From the NCBI GenBank assembly GCA_016703225.1, contig JADJCM010000001.1, positions 1,612,001-1,676,000 on the forward strand: 64,000 nucleotides of DNA, read 5' to 3'. The position numbers and the translations under genes were made by a program. The notes under the pieces are model-generated. The model was not told the origin of the DNA. It was given only the letters and a program-made list of their open reading frames with translations, and searched no databases. Positions 17,400-25,905 of this stretch are shown here, piece by piece (the stretch's first letter is position 1; each line of letters starts with the position of its first letter). The DNA is from Lysobacterales bacterium (GTDB lineage Bacteria > Pseudomonadota > Gammaproteobacteria > Xanthomonadales > Ahniellaceae).

Positions 17400-18819
17400 C
17401 TGGGTCACCTTGCTGTTGTTGCTGACCAACGTGTTCGTCTACTTCGGTCTGCAGCAGCCGGACCAGGCTCGTCAGGATCGCGCGCTCGAGGCCTACGCCA
17501 ACAGCCGGCTCGCGGCGATCGAGCTGCCGCACTATCGCGACTACGTCGAGCACACGCCGTCGATTCCCTGGCGCGAACGCTGGCGGCAGTTGCCGGTGGA
17601 AGTGCAGGCGCAGGTGCTGGCGCTGCAGATCCAGCAGGACGAGGATTTTCTCGCCGAATTGCGCGCCGGGCGGGTGATTGCCCCGGGCGATGCCGACTAC
17701 GACGAGTGGAGTCCGTTGCGCCAGCGTCTGGATGCGCAGTGGCGGGCCTCGTTCACCGAGCGCCATCTGCTGCGTCAGTCGGAGCTCGATCCGGCACGTC
17801 TGTTCAGCTCGATGTTCCTGCATGGCGACGGCGGTCATCTGCTCGGCAACATGGTGTTCCTGGCGATCCTGGGCCTGGTCGTCGAGCCGGTGCTCGGTGC
17901 CGGCGGTTTCCTGTTGCTGTACCTGCTCGCCGGCATCGGCGGTGGGCTGTTTTCGCTCGGTTGGCGCTGGGGCGAGAGCGGCGGAATGCTCGGTGCCTCC
18001 GGGGCCATCGCCGGCTTGATGGGCGCCTACGCGGTGCTTTGGGGGCAACGACGGGTGCGGCTGTTCTACTGGTTCTTCGTGTTCTTCGACTACACCCGCG
18101 TGCGCGCGCTGTGGCTGCTGCCGTTGTGGTTCGGCTGGGAGTTCCTGCAATTGCTGCTGACGCCGGATGCCGGCATCGGCTTCGACGCGCATGCCGGCGG
18201 CATCCTCGCTGGCGCCGCGCTCGCGTTCGTCGCGACTCGGCTCGGGCGCGTCAATCACGCTTACCTGGACGAGGACGAAACCCGTGATCGTCGCGCCGAG
18301 GAACTGGCCGCGGGCCTGGTTGAACTCGGCAAGCTGCAGCTGGCCGCGGCGCGAACCCGCTTCGACGCGCTGATGCAGGCGCACCCGCGCGACCCGGACG
18401 TGATCGAGCCGTGGCTGCGCAGCTGGCTGTTCGCCAAGGATCGCCCGGAAGCCGCGGCCGCGGTGGCGCATGCGCTCGGCTGGCATGCACGCAGCCGTGC
18501 CGATGCCGAACGCCAGCACCGCTGGTTCGGCGAAGCCGCGCGCAGCTACGCGCCGCAGCCACCGCTGCCGGCCGAGGCGTTGATCGCGCTGGCCGCGCGT
18601 TGGCAGGGCCCCGGCCTGCTGGCCGAGGCGCAGCAAGTGCTGGCCGTGGTCGAGGCCGCCCTGCCGCAGCACCCGCTGCTCGCCGGCGCGTGGTTTCGTC
18701 TCGCGCTTGCGCACCAGGAACGCCGCGACGACGCTGCCACGCAACGCCTGCTCGCGCACCTGCGTGCCCGCCATCCGAACTCGCCCGAAGCGGGCAAGGC
18801 GCGGCTGCTGCTCGGTTGA
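17353..18819 (+). CDS. Rhomboid-family protease with C-terminal helical repeat region
   Basis: 488 residues. An N-terminal membrane helix is followed by a cytoplasmic or periplasmic insert of about 100 residues and then the rhomboid core: LHGDGGHLLGNMVFL, the catalytic Ser in GASGAIAGLMGAYAVL (about residue 217) and the His in FDAHAGGILAG (about residue 278). The last ~190 residues are soluble and Ala-rich with TPR-like helices (VELGKLQLAAARTRFDALMQ). The upstream region and first codons are duplicated before the TA module, so the original promoter may now lie on the far side of the insertion. Confidence 0.88.
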   Translation: MLILPLHKKPTLATFPWVTLLLLLTNVFVYFGLQQPDQARQDRALEAYANSRLAAIELPHYRDYVEHTPSIPWRERWRQLPVEVQAQVLALQIQQDEDFLAELRAGRVIAPGDADYDEWSPLRQRLDAQWRASFTERHLLRQSELDPARLFSSMFLHGDGGHLLGNMVFLAILGLVVEPVLGAGGFLLLYLLAGIGGGLFSLGWRWGESGGMLGASGAIAGLMGAYAVLWGQRRVRLFYWFFVFFDYTRVRALWLLPLWFGWEFLQLLLTPDAGIGFDAHAGGILAGAALAFVATRLGRVNHAYLDEDETRDRRAEELAAGLVELGKLQLAAARTRFDALMQAHPRDPDVIEPWLRSWLFAKDRPEAAAAVAHALGWHARSRADAERQHRWFGEAARSYAPQPPLPAEALIALAARWQGPGLLAEAQQVLAVVEAALPQHPLLAGAWFRLALAHQERRDDAATQRLLAHLRARHPNSPEAGKARLLLG

Positions 18820-18820
18820 T

Positions 18821-20128
18821 TCAGCTGCTTGCGGGAACGCGTTTCGTGGTCGCTGCGAGTGTCGCCAGCAGCGCCAGTTGTGCGTCGATCTCGGGCATCA
18901 GCGCGTCGTCCGGACGCAGTGCCTTGAGCTGCGTGAGCAGGGCCCGGGCCTGGTCTTCACGGTGCAGCTTGTCGGTGAGCAGTTTGGCCGCGAACAGATA
19001 GTTGCGCGCAATGTCCGGGTGCTTCGGCCAGCGCTGGTGAAAGCCCGCGATCAGCTTCAGCGCCAGCGGATGCAAGCCGAGCTGCGAAGCGCGCTGCGCC
19101 AGGCGATGGATGTCGTCGGCGATGTCGGCGCGGAACTCGGCATCGAGCGCGAACGCTTCCTGCAGGATCTCGAACGCGCGCTTCACGTTGTCCTGCGCCA
19201 GCAGCACCTGCACGTAGCCTTGGGCGTGGCGGAGCAGTTCCGCGGAGTCCTGCTTCGCCTTGAGCAGCTTGCGATAGTGCTCGTGCAGCGGCACGGTGCC
19301 GCCGCGCGTGGCGATGTGCGTGCGCATGGCCTGGGCGGCCTCGTCGGCCCGGCCATCCTGCACCATGGCCTCGGTGGCATCGATCAGCGGCTGGTCGGGG
19401 TCGGCGTGGCGGCTCGCGAGCTTGGCGGGCACGTCGTTGCGCTTCACTTCGTGGCCGACGCGGTCTGCATACTGCAGCACCAGGTAACCCATCAGGTGGA
19501 AGGTCGAAACCAGCACGTAGTGGGTCAGGAACCACGACAGCAGGAAGCCGATGATGGTGGGCAGGTAGGGCAGCGCGATCGATTGCGCGTTGGCGGCGCT
19601 GAGCTGGTACAGGCCGGCGAGCAGCGCGACCGCGAAATAGGGCCAGCCGAATGCCGCCATCAGCTCGATCCAACTCTTCGGGTTCAGCGCCGCCCACAGA
19701 TTGTTGGTCATCGCCAGCGTGATCGTCGCGCCCGGGAACGCGAGCACCACCAGCGCCGCCCAGGCCAAGGCGGCGGCGCCACCGAGCAGGACGCCGAAGC
19801 CGAAGCTGCCCGCGACCAGCATGATCCACAGCAAGATTTGCAGCTTGACCTGGTCCCAGGCCTGCGAGTCGCTGACGCTCGGGTTGAACTCGGGCGCGTC
19901 GAGTCGCCCGTGCGCGGTCTGCACCAGCACCTCGACTGCATATTTCAGGATCCCCATCCACAGGAAGGCCGACACGATCAAGCCGGCAATTCCGCCCAGG
20001 GCCAGATCCGCCAGGCGCAGCGCGGTGAACAGCAGCACGTGTAGCAACGCACCCGACTGCAGCGGATAGCGCGAGATCGGGCCGAGGCGCTGCCAGAAGG
20101 GGACGACGTGGGGCGTGGGGGTGCTCAT
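18821..20128 (-). CDS. Multi-spanning membrane protein with C-terminal TPR-like region
   Basis: 435 residues from the ATG at 20128 (MSTPTPHVVPFWQRLGPI). The N-terminal half has five or six membrane helices (LRLADLALGGIAGLIVSAFL, FGVLLGGAAALAWAALVVLA, ATITLAMTNNLWAAL), in the style of DUF4013-like proteins. From about residue 230 the protein is soluble and helical, with repeated Ala-rich pairs resembling tetratricopeptide repeats (FEILQEAFALDAEFRADIAD). I do not recognise a function. It is convergent with the rhomboid gene at 1 nt distance. Confidence 0.7.
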   Translation of the reverse strand: MSTPTPHVVPFWQRLGPISRYPLQSGALLHVLLFTALRLADLALGGIAGLIVSAFLWMGILKYAVEVLVQTAHGRLDAPEFNPSVSDSQAWDQVKLQILLWIMLVAGSFGFGVLLGGAAALAWAALVVLAFPGATITLAMTNNLWAALNPKSWIELMAAFGWPYFAVALLAGLYQLSAANAQSIALPYLPTIIGFLLSWFLTHYVLVSTFHLMGYLVLQYADRVGHEVKRNDVPAKLASRHADPDQPLIDATEAMVQDGRADEAAQAMRTHIATRGGTVPLHEHYRKLLKAKQDSAELLRHAQGYVQVLLAQDNVKRAFEILQEAFALDAEFRADIADDIHRLAQRASQLGLHPLALKLIAGFHQRWPKHPDIARNYLFAAKLLTDKLHREDQARALLTQLKALRPDDALMPEIDAQLALLATLAATTKRVPASS

Positions 20129-20192
20129 GGCGCGGATCCGAGGCAGGGCAATCCGCCATTGTCCCAGATGAGCGCCCCGCCGCCAGCGATGG

Positions 20193-21920
20193 TCAACGCC
20201 GACCCTTGGCCGCGAGCGCCTCGCGCAGCTCGGTCTTCTCCGCGGCCGAGAGCGGGAAGCCGGAGTCCTGCTTGCCGAGCAGTTCATCGATGCGTTGCTG
20301 CAGGGTCTGTCGGTTCAGTTGCTCGCAGGCATCGACGAACTCGGTGCGCCAATGTTCGGGTGCCGAGGGGAAGTCGACCTGCGCCAGTTTCGCCAGCGCC
20401 TCATAGTCGTCGCGGCCCTCGAATTGCTGCAGCAAGGTCGCCGTGTTCATGTCCGGTCGCGTGCGGCACATCGCGATCAGTTCCATCAGCAGCGGAATGC
20501 CGGGCTGGCGCAAGGTGCCGAACAGGTACGGCGGTTCGAGCGCGTTCGCGATCTCGGGCTTCTGCATCAGCAGCGCCACCGCGGCGCGCACCAGGCTGCG
20601 CTGCGGCGGCTTGCCGACCGTGGCGGGCGCATAGGTCTGCGTCGTAGGGGCGACCGGAGCGACGCGCTGCATGCCGGTACGCGTGGCCAGGCTCTGCTGC
20701 ATCAGGTCGCGAAAGGCGCCGTCGGGAATCTGCGCGAGCAAGGGCTTGGCGCGCTCGGCCAGCCGCGCCTTGCCTTCGAGACCGCGCAGATCGATGTCCT
20801 TGCCGAGATCGGCGAAGAAGAACTCGGACAGCGGCATGGCGTCCTTGAGGCGCGCTTCGAAGCCGGTGGCGCCTTCCTTGCGAATCAGACTGTCCGGGTC
20901 CTCGCCTTCGGGCAGGAACAGGAACAGCGCCTGGCGCCCGTCCTTCATGCGCGGCAACACCGATTCGACCGCGCGCCACGCGGCACTGCGCCCGGCCTTG
21001 TCGCCATCGAAACAGAAGTAGACATCGGCCGAGTTGCGGAACAACAGTTCGGCGTGGTCCTTGGTGGTCGCGGTGCCGAGTGTCGCCACCGCCTGGGTGA
21101 TGCCGAACTGGAACAGCGCGATCACGTCCAGGTAGCCCTCGACCACGATCAGTCGCGGGATCTTGCTGTGCGACTGCCGCACCTGGTGCAGCGCGTAGAG
21201 TTCGCGTCCCTTGTGGAACAGCGGTGTCTCCGGCGAGTTCAGATACTTCGGACCATCGGCATCGCCCATCACGCGACCGCCGAACGCGATCACGCGACCG
21301 CGGCGATCATGGATCGGGAACATCAGTCGGTCGCGGAACTTGTCGTAGGCGCCACCGCGGTCGCCGGTCGACAGCATCCCGGCGGCATCGAGTGCTTTCA
21401 GGCGCCCTTCGCTGCTGCCGACGGCGTGCTTGATCGCATCCCAGGAATCCGGCGCGTAGCCGATGCCGAAACGCTGGATCATCGCCGCGTCGAGGCCGCG
21501 TTTCTCCAGGTACTTGCCGCACTTCTCGCTGCCCGGCAGTTGCTTCTGGAAGAACCTCGCCGAGGCGTCGAGCACTTCGTACAGCTCCGCGAACTGGTCT
21601 TGCGGGCCGCGCACGGCACCGCCTTCGTAGGGCACGGTCATGCCGACGCGCGCGGCCAGATCCTCGACCGCGTCGACGAACTCGAGGCGGTCGTACTCCA
21701 TCAGGAACTTGATCGCCGAGCCGTGCGCGCCGCAGCCGAAGCAGTGGTAGAACTGCTTGGTCGGGCTGACCGAGAACGAGGCCGAGCGCTCGTCGTGGAA
21801 CGGGCAGCGCGCCATGTGATCGCGCCCGGCGCGCTTCAGCGGCACGCGCGACTCGATCACCTCGACGATGTCGACGCGCGCGAGCAGGTCATCGATGAAG
21901 CGGTCGGGGATGCGCGCCAT
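20193..21920 (-). CDS. dnaG: DNA primase
   Basis: 575 residues. DnaG makes RNA primers for replication. Order: CHC2-type zinc ribbon (CPFHDERSASFSVSPTKQ, then HCFGCGAHG), the primase core and a TOPRIM domain (PRLIVVEGYLDVIAL, CFDGDKAGRSAAWRA), then a C-terminal DnaB-interacting region. Length is normal. It is the last gene of a reverse-strand rpsU-yqeY-dnaG group, and two strong hairpins lie between yqeY and dnaG. Confidence 0.97.
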   Translation of the reverse strand: MARIPDRFIDDLLARVDIVEVIESRVPLKRAGRDHMARCPFHDERSASFSVSPTKQFYHCFGCGAHGSAIKFLMEYDRLEFVDAVEDLAARVGMTVPYEGGAVRGPQDQFAELYEVLDASARFFQKQLPGSEKCGKYLEKRGLDAAMIQRFGIGYAPDSWDAIKHAVGSSEGRLKALDAAGMLSTGDRGGAYDKFRDRLMFPIHDRRGRVIAFGGRVMGDADGPKYLNSPETPLFHKGRELYALHQVRQSHSKIPRLIVVEGYLDVIALFQFGITQAVATLGTATTKDHAELLFRNSADVYFCFDGDKAGRSAAWRAVESVLPRMKDGRQALFLFLPEGEDPDSLIRKEGATGFEARLKDAMPLSEFFFADLGKDIDLRGLEGKARLAERAKPLLAQIPDGAFRDLMQQSLATRTGMQRVAPVAPTTQTYAPATVGKPPQRSLVRAAVALLMQKPEIANALEPPYLFGTLRQPGIPLLMELIAMCRTRPDMNTATLLQQFEGRDDYEALAKLAQVDFPSAPEHWRTEFVDACEQLNRQTLQQRIDELLGKQDSGFPLSAAEKTELREALAAKGRR

Positions 21921-21939
21921 GGGTGCAGGTTATCCGCAA

Positions 21940-22093
21940 AGAGCGACCCCCTCCCAGCAGTCAGGCTCGACGGCGCAAAGGGGATCAGGAAGCGAAGAGC
22001 GACCCCCTCCCGGCCTCCCCCTGGCTGCGCCAAGGGGAGGAGAGGTGCGGCGCTGTTGCTCCCTCCCCTGCGCACGAAGTGCGGAGGGGAGGG
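21940..22093. repeat. Intergenic repeat region with two hairpins
   Basis: The segment between dnaG and yqeY holds a 16-bp direct repeat (AGAGCGACCCCCTCCC at 21940 and 21996). It also holds two near-perfect hairpins: arms CCTCCCC/GGGGAGG at 22014-22040 with a TGGC/GCCA inner stem, and the same arms at 22062-22092. It ends in the run GGGTTGGGGTGGGG. Similar CTCCC-rich palindromes are scattered between genes in xanthomonads. It may slow or attenuate transcription into dnaG, or be a mobile repeat relic. Confidence 0.65.
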
Positions 22094-22109
22094 TTGGGGT
22101 GGGGTGCTC

Positions 22110-22562
22110 TCAACCCAGCGCCGCGAGCTTCTGCTTGACCAGTTCCGAGAGCTTGCCCATGTCGGTGCGGCCGGCGACTTTCGGTTTCACCAGCGCAATC
22201 ACCTTGCCCATGTCCTTGGCGCTGGCGGCGCCGGCTTCGGCGATCGCCGCGACGACGATGGCCTCGACTTCCTCAGCCGCCATTTGCGCCGGCAGGTAGG
22301 TCTGGATCACGCCGAGCTCGTAGCGCTCGACCTGGGCCAGGTCCTCGCGCGCAGCGGCCTCGTACTGGGTGATCGAGTCCTTGCGCTGCTTGACCATCTT
22401 CTCCAGCACCGACAGCACCTGGGTGTCATCGAGCTGGATGCGCTCGTCGACCTCGCGCTGCTTGATGCCGGCGTTGATCAGGCGGATCACCTGCAGCCGG
22501 TCCTTTGCGCCGCTCTTCATCGCGGCCTTCATGTCTTCGGTCAGTTTCAGCTTGAGGCTCAT
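22110..22562 (-). CDS. GatB/YqeY-domain protein
   Basis: 150 residues of the YqeY family (KLKLTEDMKAAMKSGAKDRL, VIRLINAGIKQREVDERI, then YLPAQMAAEEVEAIV and ASAKDMGKVIALVKPKV). The domain matches the C-terminal tRNA-binding part of the GatB amidotransferase subunit; the free-standing protein has no firm role. Its position between rpsU and dnaG is conserved in many bacteria. Confidence 0.92.
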   Translation of the reverse strand: MSLKLKLTEDMKAAMKSGAKDRLQVIRLINAGIKQREVDERIQLDDTQVLSVLEKMVKQRKDSITQYEAAAREDLAQVERYELGVIQTYLPAQMAAEEVEAIVVAAIAEAGAASAKDMGKVIALVKPKVAGRTDMGKLSELVKQKLAALG

Positions 22563-22601
22563 GGCGGATTCCTGATGCGGAAAGGGGATTTCCGGAAACG
22601 C

Positions 22602-22633
22602 AAAAAGCCGGCGGTGCGAGAGCAGCGCCGGCT
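22602..22633 (-). terminator. Intrinsic terminator downstream of rpsU
   Basis: On the reverse strand, stem AGCCGGCG / CGCCGGCT with a 12-nt loop, followed directly by TTTTTGCG. It lies between the rpsU stop and the yqeY start. As with the known internal terminator of the E. coli rpsU-dnaG-rpoD operon, it probably lets S21 be made in excess over primase. Confidence 0.8.
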
Positions 22634-22684
22634 ACGGAGAGTGCAGCTTGCCATCGGATCGGGAACTTGCGCTCCCGCGGCCGA

Positions 22685-22900
22685 TCAATACATGCGCTGA
22701 CGCTTGGTGACGTCGCGCATCACGCGACGCAGCGTACGCTTCACCGCCGCGGCGGCCTTGCGCTTGCGCTCCTGGGTCGGCTTTTCGTAGAACTCGCGCT
22801 TGCGCGTTTCGGCCAGGATGCCGGCCTTCTCGCAGGTGCGCTTGAAACGACGCAGGGCGAACTCGAAAGGTTCGTTCTCGCGGACTTTGACGCTTGGCAT
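22685..22900 (-). CDS. rpsU: 30S ribosomal protein S21
   Basis: 71 residues, a full-length S21: MPSVKVRENEPFEFALRRFK, then CEKAGILAETRKREFYEKPT and an Arg/Lys-rich tail ending in KRQRMY. Longer in-frame extensions upstream are not needed; the ATG at 22900 has a GGAGAG ribosome-binding site. First gene of the rpsU-yqeY-dnaG group. Confidence 0.97.
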   Translation of the reverse strand: MPSVKVRENEPFEFALRRFKRTCEKAGILAETRKREFYEKPTQERKRKAAAAVKRTLRRVMRDVTKRQRMY

Positions 22901-23045
22901 GATCTCTCCGTTGAGATGCAGACCCGGGTGACCCCGGAAAAAAGGGCGCGAATTGTATCCCCGGGCCGAACGAAAAACAAACGGCGGGGTGACTGCGGCG
23001 CTCGCGCGGGCTATGGTGCCGTCCAAACCCTTGTGGAGCGCGAGC

Positions 23046-24344
23046 ATGCGCCGATTTGCCGCCCTGATCCTGATCCCCCAACTAGTCGCAGCCGCGGCCG
23101 TTGAACCCGCAGTGGCGCCGGCGCCGGTGACCACGCCACAACCGATCGAGATCCGTTCCGAGGACCTGCGCAGCTTCGTCGCGGTGCTACGCGCGGTGAA
23201 GGACGGCTACGTTGATCCGGTCGACGACACGCGGCTGCTGCAAGGCGCGATCGCCGGCGTGCTCGCCGATCTCGATCCGCACAGCGCGTACCTGACGGCG
23301 CAAGAGCTGAAGCAATGGGACGAGGACGTGCAGGGCCTGTACGGCGGTCTCGGCATCGAAGTGATCGGCGTCGACGGCGAACTGCGCGTGATCGCGCCGA
23401 TCGACGATTCGCCGGCGGCGCGCGCTGGTATCCGTGCTGGCGACGCCATCATCGCGATCGACGGCGTCGCCGTCGCCGAGCGCGAAGACGAGGCGCTGGA
23501 CCAGCTGCGCGGTGCACCGGGCAGTCGCGTCGAGCTCTCGATCCAGCGCGGCGCGGCGCAGGAACTGCTGAGCTTCAAGCTCACCCGCGAAGTGATCATG
23601 GCGCAGTCGGTGCGCACGCGTTGGCTCGAACCCGGCTACGCCTATGTGCGCCTGAGCGTGTTCCAGGAAAACACCGGGGTCGAGTTCCGCGATCGCCTGC
23701 GCAAGCTCAAGGCCGACGGCGGCACGCTGCGCGGTGCCGTGCTCGACCTGCGCGACAACCCTGGCGGCGTGCTGCAGGCCGCGGTCGAGGTCTGCGACGC
23801 GCTGCTCGAAGGCGGCGTCGTGGTCAAGACCGACGGTCGCCTGGCCTCGGCCGACGGCAGCTACAGCGCCGGACCCGGCGACCTGCTCGAGGGCGCGCCG
23901 CTGGTGGTGCTGATCGATGGCGGCAGTGCTTCCGCCGCCGAGATCGTTGCCGGCGCGTTGCAGGATCACCAGCGCGCGCTCGTGGTCGGCAAGCGCAGCT
24001 TCGGCAAGGGCTCGGTGCAGAACATCCTGCCGCTCGAATCCGGCGGCGCGATCAAGCTCACCACCGCGCGTTACTACACGCCGAGCGGCCACTCGATCCA
24101 GGCCCAGGGCATCGTCCCCGACATCGTCCTGTCCGACGTGCAACTGGTGCGCGAAGACAGCGGCCCGCAGATCATCGAATCCGAGGCTACGCTGAGCGGC
24201 CATCTCGAAGCCGTCGAACCCGCCGCGACCACCGCCGCGCCACGCGACGCCGAACTCGATTCCGACTACGCCCTGAGCGCCGCGCTCAACGCCCTCAAGG
24301 CCATGGTCGTCGCCCGCCGCCAGGGCGGCGCGGCGCGGGGGTGA
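23046..24344 (+). CDS. S41-family carboxyl-terminal processing protease
   Basis: 432 residues from the ATG at 23046, which gives a signal peptide (MRRFAALILIPQLVAAAA). Order: an N-terminal helical segment (FVAVLRAVKDGYVDPV, LDPHSAYLT), a PDZ domain at about residues 85-165 (GGLGIEVIG, AARAGIRAGDAIIAIDG) and the S41 core. The catalytic Ser lies in IDGGSASAAEIVAGAL (about residue 294) and the Lys in GKRSFGKGSVQNI (about residue 320). Such periplasmic CtpA/Prc enzymes trim C-termini of envelope proteins. It is divergent from rpsU. Confidence 0.94.
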   Translation: MRRFAALILIPQLVAAAAVEPAVAPAPVTTPQPIEIRSEDLRSFVAVLRAVKDGYVDPVDDTRLLQGAIAGVLADLDPHSAYLTAQELKQWDEDVQGLYGGLGIEVIGVDGELRVIAPIDDSPAARAGIRAGDAIIAIDGVAVAEREDEALDQLRGAPGSRVELSIQRGAAQELLSFKLTREVIMAQSVRTRWLEPGYAYVRLSVFQENTGVEFRDRLRKLKADGGTLRGAVLDLRDNPGGVLQAAVEVCDALLEGGVVVKTDGRLASADGSYSAGPGDLLEGAPLVVLIDGGSASAAEIVAGALQDHQRALVVGKRSFGKGSVQNILPLESGGAIKLTTARYYTPSGHSIQAQGIVPDIVLSDVQLVREDSGPQIIESEATLSGHLEAVEPAATTAAPRDAELDSDYALSAALNALKAMVVARRQGGAARG

Positions 24345-24361
24345 CGCTTCGTCCGTCGGCT

Positions 24362-24652
24362 TCAGGCAGCGAGCTTGGTGACCTTGAGCGTCCGGCGTCG
24401 CTGTTCGACGTGCCAGAGATCGAACTGTGCCTGTTGACTCAGCCAGCTTTCCGGTGAAGTACCGAACGCGATCGAGAGGCGAACGGCCATCTCGGGGCTG
24501 ATGCCGGCGCGGCCATTGAGGATGGCCGACAAGGTCTTGCGGCTGACGCCAAGGGCATCGGCCGCTTCCGTGATCGTGAGGCCCAGCGGCTCGAGGCAGA
24601 GCGATTTCAGGATTTCGCCTGGATGCGGAGGATTGTGCATACGCATGTTCAT
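24362..24652 (-). CDS. higA: HigA-type antitoxin (XRE helix-turn-helix)
   Basis: 96 residues. It has the typical HigA start HNPPHPGEILKSLCLEPLGL and a helix-turn-helix of the XRE type (LTITEAADALGVSRKTLSAI). It binds and neutralises HigB and represses the pair. The start is 5 nt after the toxin stop; three nearby ATGs leave the exact start uncertain by up to four codons. Confidence 0.93.
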   Translation of the reverse strand: MNMRMHNPPHPGEILKSLCLEPLGLTITEAADALGVSRKTLSAILNGRAGISPEMAVRLSIAFGTSPESWLSQQAQFDLWHVEQRRRTLKVTKLAA

Positions 24653-24657
24653 CGGCC

Positions 24658-24936
24658 TCAGTGGTAGTCCTCGTAGTCCACAACTTCCGCATCCATTCCC
24701 TTGAACTTGAACGTGACACGCCAGTTGCCGCTGACGGTCACTGCCCAGGTTCCCTTGCGATCACCTTTCAACTCGTGCAGGTGCAAGCCGGGCAAGGCCA
24801 TGTCTTTGGGCGAAGTGGCGGCGTTCAATTGAGCGAGAATGAGGCGGAGCCTGGGAGCATGCCGAGCCTGGACGCCCGCCAACGAGCCACTGCTGAAGAA
24901 CCGGGTCAGTCCCTTGTGCTTGAAGCCGAGGATCAT
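24658..24936 (-). CDS. higB: HigB-type mRNA interferase toxin
   Basis: 92 residues from the ATG that gives MILGFKHKGLTRFFSSG. The family-typical core is present (HAPRLRLILAQLNAATSPKD, LPGLHLHELKGDRKG, then WAVTVSGNWRVTFKF). HigB cleaves mRNA at the ribosome. Gene order toxin-antitoxin is usual for hig loci. The module follows the oppB-like gene by 42 nt on the same strand but has its own promoter and palindrome. Confidence 0.93.
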   Translation of the reverse strand: MILGFKHKGLTRFFSSGSLAGVQARHAPRLRLILAQLNAATSPKDMALPGLHLHELKGDRKGTWAVTVSGNWRVTFKFKGMDAEVVDYEDYH

Positions 24937-24943
24937 GCGCCAC

Positions 24944-24972
24944 AGCGTAACCCAATCGGTTACGGGCCTCAA
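24944..24972 (-). promoter_or_regulatory. Predicted higBA promoter with palindromic operator
   Basis: On the reverse strand: TTGAGG, a 17-nt spacer, then TACGCT, with only seven bases to the higB ATG. The spacer and -10 contain a perfect inverted repeat (CGTAACC-N5-GGTTACG, 24946-24964), a likely HigA operator. The -10 is a weak match. If it is used, the mRNA would start at or next to the start codon (leaderless). Confidence 0.5.
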
Positions 24973-24978
24973 CGGGCA

Positions 24979-25905
24979 TCATCCCGCTGGCCCGGAGATC
25001 CTCGGATCGACCCACCCGCGCAGTGCGTCAACCACGAGGTTGACCAGCAGGATGGCGATGCCGGCGGTGAGCGCCACGCCCATGACCAGGGTGTAGTCGC
25101 GATTGAGCGCGCCCTGCACGAAGTAGCGACCGATGCCGGGGATGGCGAAGACCTGCTCGACCACGACCGAGCCGGTGACCAGCGCAATCGTCGCCGGCGC
25201 GATCCAGGCGACGATCGGTGCCAGCGTCGGACGCAGCGCGTGATGCAGCAGCAGGTCGCGACCCTCGATGCCGCGTGCGCGTGCGGCGAGGATGTAGTCC
25301 GTGCCCAGCACCTCGATCAGGCTGGCGCGTGTCAGTCGCACCACGTAGGCGAGATTCGGTGCCGCCAGCGCGAGCACCGGCAGCACCGCGTAGCGCGGAT
25401 CGCTGGCGTCCCAGCCGCCCGCCGGCAACCAGCCCAGCCAGACCGCGAAGCAAAGCACCAGCAGCGGCGCCAGCACGAACTTCGGCAGCGCCAGTCCGAC
25501 CAGGCCGACGCCGCTGGCGATGTGGTCGCTGATGCGACCGGCGCGCCATCCGGCGAGCAGGCCGAGCGGCACGCCGCCCGCCAGTGCGAGCAGCAGCGCG
25601 GCGAGACCGAGCGGCAGCGAAACCTTGAGCCCGCCCGCGATCAGTTCGCCGACGTTGTAGTCCGGATACTGGAACGAAGGCCCGAGATCGCCCTGCGCCA
25701 GTTGCCCGAGATAGCGCAGGTACTGTTTCGGCAGCGGCTCGTCGAGGTGGTAGCGCGCCTCCAGGCGCGCCTGGATCTCGGGCGTGACGGCGCGCTCGAC
25801 ATCGAACGGCCCGCCCGGCGCGGCGCGCATCAGCACAAAGCACAAGGTCACCAGCAGCCACAGCGTCAGTGTCGCCTCGCCCAGGCGAACCAGCCAGCGC
25901 TTCAT
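24979..25905 (-). CDS. Oligopeptide/dipeptide ABC transporter permease (OppB/DppB family)
   Basis: 308 residues with six membrane helices. The OppB layout is clear: an N-terminal helix (LWLLVTLCFVLMRAAPGGPF), then YLRYLGQLAQGDLGPSF, and the EAA-like loop YILAARARGIEGRDLLLHHAL that contacts the ATPase. The C-terminus (GWVDPRI) is complete. The ATG overlaps the stop of the substrate-binding gene (ATGA). No OppC, OppD or OppF gene follows; higBA is the next locus. Confidence 0.92.
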   Translation of the reverse strand: MKRWLVRLGEATLTLWLLVTLCFVLMRAAPGGPFDVERAVTPEIQARLEARYHLDEPLPKQYLRYLGQLAQGDLGPSFQYPDYNVGELIAGGLKVSLPLGLAALLLALAGGVPLGLLAGWRAGRISDHIASGVGLVGLALPKFVLAPLLVLCFAVWLGWLPAGGWDASDPRYAVLPVLALAAPNLAYVVRLTRASLIEVLGTDYILAARARGIEGRDLLLHHALRPTLAPIVAWIAPATIALVTGSVVVEQVFAIPGIGRYFVQGALNRDYTLVMGVALTAGIAILLVNLVVDALRGWVDPRISGPAG

